23,636 nucleotides of DNA from assembly GCA_001586965.3 (NCBI GenBank), contig LUCW03001877.1:1-23636 (forward strand), given 5' to 3'. The DNA is from Sphaeroforma sirkka (taxonomy: Eukaryota > Opisthokonta > Ichthyosporea > Ichthyophonida). The translations under genes and the position numbers were made by a program. Below are positions 18,454 to 23,636 of the stretch, in pieces (positions within the stretch are counted from its first letter, which is position 1; every line of letters starts with the position of its first letter). The notes under the pieces are model-generated. The model ran no database searches. It worked only from the letters and a program-made list of their open reading frames with translations, and had not been told where the DNA came from.

Positions 18454-19764
18454 TGCAAATATCGGTCTCTTAAGGCGGTATAAACGTCTTAGAGCTACTA
18501 AACGTAATAAAATCTTAAAGTCTTTTATTAAGTCTTTTAAGTATACGAATTTTAGTCTGGTAATAAAGTTAGGTATGCCTCATAGAAATCAGCAATACTC
18601 TGGGGGATTGTAAGGCTGAGACATTGCCTATATATCATCCTCCCAGTACTGATTTCGCCGAAGGGATTTTATTTATGTTTTCGTTATCGTTATCGTCGAA
18701 ACTAGTATTACTTGTTTCGTTGCACGAAATACTTAAACTAGTAAAATCCTATCTTTAGAAAAATAAAGTAAAAAAGAAAAGAAATACCCTTGATGTCCTT
18801 AGTTATTGTCTTAACCAATAACTGGCCACTTATCAAGAATAGTGTTTATCTAGGTCTCTTAATAGACCTACTCCAAATATACTCTTTTGGCCTTTTCACA
18901 GTCCCTTTAAATGGGTCGGGGCCAAAATATCTGATTTGTAAAATGGAAAAGGTACTTGTAAATAGAACCGTTAAAAACCATTTAATACACGTGCTTTTAA
19001 TAGTACGTTTATAATTTACGTACTGCTTAAGAGTACATATCAAAAATTACCGACTTGCCATCATCAGACTGGCATATCTGGTTGGCTGAGCGGAGGTCAA
19101 ACTGGGTAACCATTAAGGGTCCCTAGAAACCTATGTTCGGTTGAGCCATCTCGCTACCTGAAGTATTCAGATGTATATTTTGGAGTGTTTATCTTGGTCT
19201 CTTAATAGACCTACTCCAAATATACTCTTTGGCCTTTTTCACAGTCCCTTACATGGGTCGGGGCCAAAATATCTGATTTGTAAAATGGAAAAGGTAATTG
19301 TAAATATAACCGTTAAAACCATTTTAATACACGTGCTTTTAATAGTACGTTTATAATTTACGTACTGCTTAAGAGTACATATCAAAAAATTACCGACTTG
19401 CCATCATCATCAGACTGGCATATCTGGTTGGCTGAGCGGAGGTCAAACTGGGTAACCATTAAGGGTCCCTAGAAACCTATGTTCGGTTGAGCCATCTCGC
19501 TACCGAAGTATTCAGATGTATATTTTTGAGTGTTTATCTTGGTCTCTTAATAGACCTACTCCAAATATACTCTTTGGCCTTTTCACAGTCCCTTTAATGG
19601 GTCGGGGCCAAAATATCTGATTTGTAAAATGGAAAAGGTACTTGTAAATAGAACCGTTAAAACCATTTAATACACGTGCTTTTAATAGTACGTTTATAAT
19701 TTACGTACTGCTTAAGAGTACATTTATCAACATAAGAGTCTAATGTGGAGGCCCAGCTATTACA
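18454..19764 (-). repeat. 5' LTR of element A, 1311 bp, expanded
   Basis: It matches the 3' LTR at both ends (TGCAAATATCGG...GGCCCAGCTATTACA) but is 551 bp longer, because a segment of about 344 bp is multiplied at 18841-19764. The first 290 bp differ from the 3' LTR at about 7-8 positions. Confidence 0.9.
18841..19764. repeat. Tandem array of about 344 bp inside the 5' LTR of element A
   Basis: AGTGTTTATC(T/A)-GGTCTCTTAATAGACC starts at 18841, 19184 and 19529, giving periods of 343 and 345. With Y the hairpin block and X the block TACCGACTTGCC...GTATATTTTGG, the 3' LTR is P-X-Y-Q and this LTR is P-Y-X-Y-X-Y-Q. The junctions lie at TATCAA-type words that occur at both ends of the unit. Confidence 0.85.
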
Positions 19765-19838
19765 ATTACGTCGGTACAAAACTCACTACCGATATCAGAA
19801 CATAATACTCGTGGGAAACCGAAGTCATTAAAGACGCG
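19765..19838 (-). pseudogene. Element B integrase stub (copy 1, other side of element A)
   Basis: ATTACGTCGGTACAAAACTC and what follows is the integrase sequence directly upstream of 10424-10995, separated from it by element A. It covers the second catalytic Asp region (SDIGSEF-like; element A has SDNGSEL). It ends at GACGCGAT, where it joins a second integrase copy out of order. ATTA at 19765-19768 is the right-hand target duplication. Confidence 0.75.
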
Positions 19839-21110
19839 ATTTTTTTATGCTCGAGTAAACAGGGGTAAACAACGTTCTGCATATGCTCGATCTTTGTAGC
19901 CACGGGGTAGCGTGTTTCTCGGGCGCAGTTTTTTCAAACGTTGCTTGTAATTCACTATAGCGGCCAAAGAAATAGTGAAACGGAGTGTTCCAGTTTGAGG
20001 ATTCATGCAGTTATTCATTTGAGTCTGAACCCATTTCAAATGATAAGGCCACATATCCTCAACGTCGTCTAGTGCGGTACGCAAGAGTTTCTTAAGTTCT
20101 CTATGACGTGTCTCATTTGCACCCTGCGTTTGAGGTTTGTAAGGAACACCACGCCTATGGGTCATGCCTGATACGAGTATAAGTGCCTCCATTACGTCGG
20201 TACAAAGCTCACTACCGTTATCAGAACATAGTACTGGGGAAACCGAAGTCATTAAAGACGTGATAGCATAATTCTGCCACTGTTTGTGGACGTTTGTTCG
20301 GTATTGCATAAAGCAGAGTTATAGCCCGAAGCCACACATAAGAAATGACAGATATATACATCGCCAGTATGCTTGGATCGCGGGAGTTTAACCAAATCGA
20401 CTATGACTCGGCGCATCGGTTGGTCTTCTGTCACACTTTTTTAGGGGTGCCCAACCGTATCGCTTGATCTGGTTCTTTTCACAATCAGTACAGCGTCGGT
20501 ATACTTCACGTATGGTTTCTTTCAGCGCCGGGTGATCAAGCCCTGCACGAATAGCCATTTTATAAGTATGCTCATATGCTCGATGCGTTAAATTATGTAT
20601 AATTTTAACTCTACTTTCGAGCTCCTCTAAGTCAGTCAGATTCTGCGTAACGCTGGCTGGATGAACCATAGTCCTGTTGGAAAGGGCAACCTCAGTATCA
20701 GGAGGGGTAGACTCCTGAGATACATAATTGACAACATTGGATTGTTGAAGTATCTTCTTCAGTTGTTTCGCAACTCCTGGGTGTTCTTTAAGCAGCGCTT
20801 TAAGTAGTCGAGTGCGAGCTTCAGGTTCTCTTAGAGTTTTGAGTCTTTGATCCATGGCCTTAGCTAGTTCCATGTTTTTACGATCTAATGCCGTCTCAAT
20901 CGGCATTACCTCGACTGCATTCTTGTTGGGTGCATGTGTTATACGAGTCTTGAGCTTTTGTTCAAACTCCTTAGACTCCTTTAGTTTCCACTTAGTGGTA
21001 CCTGCAGGACCGATGCGACAAACGATGGTGTGTTTCCAAGGTGTCTTCTTAATAGAATAGGATCCCTGATACAAGAACGTGTCGGTTTCACGGTCGACAT
21101 AGATAGCCCT
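19839..21110 (-). pseudogene. Element B integrase (copy 2, 3'-truncated) with linker
   Basis: From 21110 downward it reads the conserved stretch FLYQGS and KKTPWKHTIVCRIG, then a charged linker. The zinc motif is HNLTH...CTDC, followed by KRYGWAPLK. After a frameshift near 20440 comes RRVIVDLVKLP with the first catalytic Asp, then SDNGSEL with the second and QGANETRH with the Glu. A two-base loss near 20236 and a one-base loss near 19984 break the frame further. It is cut at 19839 within the C-terminal half, beginning at GCTCGAGTAAAC, and abuts the stub of copy 1. Confidence 0.8.
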
Positions 21111-21387
21111 CGTCTTGTATCATATTAATTAAATCACGTATCCATGGGTCAAAGCTAAGTAAGGGACAACACAGCGTAATGGTAGACTTAGTATTATTAA
21201 CATAATTTAACAACTGTGTGATAAGTTGCCAAGGTGGGTTAGCCCACGCATTATGCTTTGATAAGTCAAGTTAAAACGCATCACCTTTAGGATGAGTCAA
21301 CGACCTATAATCAGAAACCTGTTTGTTATGTTCTGCGGCGAACATATCAAAAGTAAATGGACCACATCTTGATTGAGCGAGGTTCAA
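21090..21387 (-). pseudogene. Element B methyltransferase-like domain
   Basis: It follows RNase H in the same frame after a TAG (21390-21388). It shows CGPFTFDMFAAEHN, GDAF-(TAA)-LDLSKHN, AWANPPWQLITQL and TLCCPLLSFDPW. The stop stands where element A has Gln (CAA), a single C-to-T change. The close match to A across a diverged copy indicates constraint on this domain while the lineage was active. Confidence 0.6.
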
Positions 21388-22786
21388 CTATTTCTTGTTA
21401 AGCATCCAATCGGTTGCCAATAGCACTTTAACTGTTTTCTGGTAGTCAGGGACAAGTCGAGAGAGCATGTCTGGAAGATGATTATGTATTCCTGGTATGT
21501 GTGTAATGTTAAAAGCGAACTTAGCAATAATGTCATGCCAGCGGCTCACCAACTGTGAATCAGGGTTCATGTCTTTTAAATATGTTAAAGACTTTTGATC
21601 ACAAGCGACAGTGAAGTAACTTCTATAAAGGTAGTCTTTAAACTGTCTTAGCGCAGTAACTATAGCAAGGAGCTCTTGTTTAACGGTAGGGTAATTCCGT
21701 TGACTCTTATAACTCTTGCTAAAGAATTGAATGTAACGTGCTTTACCATTTATCGTTTGGTATAGCACTCCACCTACCGCTCGATCTGAAGCGTCGGTTG
21801 CTACTTGGAATGGAACGCCATCCACAGGGTATTGCATGATGGGTGCGTCCATTACTTTTACTTTTGACTAGCTTGAATGCATCATCATATTCTCTAGTCC
21901 AGAACTTTCCCAAAGGTCCTTTGTGCAACCGTAGGTGACTGAAAGGCTTTAAGTAATGAGAAAGATGAGGTACCGAATCCGAGAAGAAGTTAACAAACCC
22001 ACACACAGAGTTCACATCTCTTCCAGTAATCGGTGTTGATAAATCCAACAGAAATTGTTTCTTGCCGGGATCAATTTCTACCCCTGCTGCAGATACCTTG
22101 TAACCAAGTAAGTGTATAGTATCTTTAGTAAAAGAACACTTGTCCTCGTTAATCTTAAGTTTGGCATGGTTTAGTCGCTTTAAGACTTCCTTAACGAGTT
22201 TAGCATGTTCATGTACTGTCTTTGTAGCGATAACTATATCATCTATATATACTGATACGTTATCCGACAGGTCCGCAAATAGTTACATCATAACTTGTTG
22301 GAAGAAATAAGGTAGCATGTGTAAGCCTTCAGGTGCACCTTTAAATTGGTACTTCTTACCTTGCCAAGTAAAGGAAAAGTATTTCCTATGCGGCTCATAT
22401 ATTTGTAATAGATGGAATGCAGCTTTTAAGTCTACCTTGGATAAGATAGTCGCACCTTCCATTTTGCGTAGTATCTCGCTTATCTTTGGTAAGGGAAAAC
22501 TGTGTTGCGGAATAAGTTTGTTAATTGGCGACAGGTCTAGTACCACTCTTGTTTTACTATACGTTCCATCAGAATTTATATTGATCGACCGCTAAGAGAG
22601 CTAAGTCAACTGGGATTGCATCATAATCGATTTCAATTAGACCCTGTTTTAACCAATCTTCAATTTGGGTTTTGACAACGTCTTTGTGTCTCCAACTCAT
22701 GTAGTTATGTGAAGGACACTTTAACTTAAAGAAGTCGACGTTTGGTAAGTCATGCTTAACGTACCCGTTAGAGAACTTAAACTAGA
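21388..22786 (-). pseudogene. Element B reverse transcriptase and RNase H
   Basis: RT words run in order: LPNVDFFKLKCPS, MSWRHKDVV, LALLAVDQ, LDLSPINKLIPQHSFPLPKI, SKVDLKAAFHLLQI, FSFTWQGKKYQFKGAPEGLHM, then the YIDD box at 22249-22238 and DVNSVCGFVNFFSD. RNase H has ATDASD, KQELLAI, CDQKSL and NHLPDMLSR, so all four acidic residues are present, unlike element A. Breaks are a frameshift near 22580, a TAA after QQVMM near 22286 and a frameshift near 21855. Homology to A fades at about 22786, just upstream of RT (FKFSNGYV aligned with FRLND), so protease and Gag of B are missing from this window. Confidence 0.9.
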
Positions 22787-23474
22787 GAGTACCCACTCTA
22801 GCACTGAAGACGAGGAAGTGAGAACCAGACAACAACGTCTCAGGCTATTACGTTCTGGTATGCAAGTCCTTGAGGATCCGTTCTATTGGATGACTCTGAC
22901 CTTGACGATAAGAAAGCGGATGTGGTCAGAATACAAGTACTTATATTTATTTGATTATTTTAGGTTTAATACAAGTTTTACAGTTTATCAGAATAATCTG
23001 ATAAACTGGGTTTTAGGAGTTTTTGCTGGTTTTACAACACATGACTGATGACTCATTTAAGAGTCAGTCATTTTAGGATTACTGTTTACAATTACTAATA
23101 AATGAACAACGTCCCCTCTGAGGAGGAGAACGTTGACATATATTACTCGACGTGTACTTACTACATTTTTAACTATACTTTGTTAGTTTATTAATAATTG
23201 TGGAATAAGCTATCTTTATTTAAGCTGCTTTATAGTATTAAATTGAAATTTATTAATTTTTCTATATAGAGAAACTACGAACGAAGAGGTTGGTAGTGGT
23301 TCTTACTTGCAGTGACGCTAGTGCCACGATGCAAATCCCTGTGTCCTATCAAATGGTGACAGCATGGCCCCGGAAGAAACACAGAGACCGGGCGAACAGC
23401 AGACCTAACAGGCACCAGGCATTAGGATCTGAATGAATCGATCGTTACGCTTTAGCTAAGTAAGATCTGCTAGT
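22787..23474. other. Unassigned hairpin-rich segment beyond the break in element B
   Basis: No match to A, B or their LTRs is seen. Inverted repeats cluster here: CTAGAG/CTCTAG near 22784-22803, TTTATCAGA/TCTGATAAA near 22982-23004, TGACTGATGACTC/GAGTCAGTCA near 23041-23070 and AACGT...ACGTT near 23106-23135. An acidic plus-strand reading (STEDEEVRTRQQRLRLLRSG, and in a shifted frame DDSDLDDKKADVV) covers about 22790-22940 and could be the tail of a broken ORF. The cluster resembles in style the LTR and leader of element A, so it may be the LTR and leader of another element. Confidence 0.35.
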
Positions 23475-23636
23475 ATGGCAGTTAGAAAGGGTCAGGCTTT
23501 CTCAGCAAGTAGCTACATTGTTCTAGGAAAGCAACAAAAAACATTCTCAAACAAAGACACTTCACGGGAGGAGGGCTTTGCGCGAGGAGCCATCACTGGA
23601 GAGTTGACATCAGCAGAACAGGAGCGAAATCAGAAG
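23475..23636 (+). CDS. Start of an unknown ORF, running off the window
   Basis: The ATG at 23475 opens a frame of 54 codons that is still open at the last base. An in-frame TAA lies at 23457-23459, so this ATG is the first possible start. The peptide is hydrophilic (MAVRKGQAF, GKQQKTFSNKD, TSREEGFARG, SAEQERNQK) with no recognised family. If the preceding hairpin-rich DNA is an LTR and leader, this could be the start of a gag on the plus strand; that is a guess. Confidence 0.3.
   Translation, partial: MAVRKGQAFSASSYIVLGKQQKTFSNKDTSREEGFARGAITGELTSAEQERNQK

Larger units (their letters stand above)
10996..19764 (-). mobile_element. Element A: complete-length Ty3/gypsy-like LTR retrotransposon, decayed
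   Basis: It is bounded by two LTRs (10996-11755 and 18454-19764) with TG...CA ends and an ATTA target duplication, and lies inside element B's integrase. In minus-strand order it carries a leader with hairpins, Gag, a Cys/His region, protease, reverse transcriptase, RNase H, a methyltransferase-like domain, integrase, a basic C-terminal module and a polypurine tract. The RT, RNase H, integrase order is that of Metaviridae. No envelope gene is visible. The LTRs differ at about 7-8 of the first 290 positions, so the insertion is fairly young, yet the coding region has at least eight frameshifts or stops. Confidence 0.9.

Noticed and set aside
10996..19764. Envelope gene making element A an errantivirus-like element
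   Set aside because: After integrase and its basic tail there are only about 125 bases before the polypurine tract. There is no signal peptide or membrane segment.
13353..22290. Reassigned genetic code with TAG/TAA read as Gln
   Set aside because: Some internal stops stand at Gln positions, but another TAA in A aligns with Thr in B, the pol frames end at TAA or TGA, frameshifts accompany the stops, and the host-type gene uses CAA and CAG freely. Decay explains it better.
22752..23048. Plus-strand 98-codon ORF as a gene
   Set aside because: Its first codons are antisense to B's RT and its second half is AT-rich hairpin DNA. Only about 22790-22940 looks protein-like, and a frameshift would be needed. 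It is kept as a note, not as a gene.
23300..23330. TGGTAGTGGTTC as a primer binding site for a plus-strand element
   Set aside because: Only about six bases resemble an initiator tRNA complement, and no LTR end in CA was found next to it.
1..23636. CRISPR array, tRNA or rRNA genes, bacterial operon signals
   Set aside because: The tandem repeats lack spacer structure. No cloverleaf or rRNA core was recognised, and introns and LTR elements mark the DNA as eukaryotic.

Overview
The window looks like nuclear DNA of a eukaryote, probably an invertebrate animal. It is AT-rich, holds a spliced gene with a short GT-AG intron, contains microsatellites and minisatellites, and is more than half decayed LTR retrotransposons. 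The species cannot be named from the sequence; a sponge- or cnidarian-type genome is only a guess, from a vague resemblance of the host-like gene to invertebrate proteins.

Layout. 1-1300: no gene, one two-copy tandem repeat. 1303-3853 (minus): a two-exon host-type gene of unknown function (exon 1 3853-3146, intron 3145-3016, exon 2 3015-1804), followed by a diverged duplicate of its 3' end at 1303-1516. 3880-8040: intergenic DNA with an (AT)n tract, an 8-bp microsatellite, a diverged direct repeat, an inverted-repeat element, a 27-bp minisatellite and a dispersed motif repeat. 8041-8343: a small lysine-rich plus-strand ORF cut off by an LTR. 8339-22786: a nest of two related Ty3/gypsy-like families, A and B, both with coding sense on the minus strand. 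22786-23636: hairpin-rich unassigned DNA and an ORF running off the end.

The nest can be read in layers. A plus-oriented B-family LTR (8339-8608) is broken by the minus-strand 3' LTR of element B (8609-9206). B's pol C-terminus (9333-9828 plus 10424-10995) is split by a plus-oriented solo B-family LTR (9829-10423, 4-bp duplication GTAC/GTGC). Element A (10996-19764, LTRs TG...CA, 4-bp duplication ATTA) sits inside B's integrase. B's integrase also carries a roughly 425-bp partial duplication whose second copy (from 19839) runs on into the upstream half of B pol up to about 22786.

Element A has the order LTR - leader - Gag (repeats, coiled coil, Cys/His region) - protease - reverse transcriptase - RNase H - DNA adenine methyltransferase-like domain - H2C2/DD35E integrase - basic C-terminal module - LTR. 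Several frameshifts and in-frame stops make it non-functional as read, although its LTRs are still about 97% alike over the first 290 bases. The most notable feature is the methyltransferase-like domain between RNase H and a DDE integrase. It is present in both families, so it belongs to the lineage rather than to one copy.
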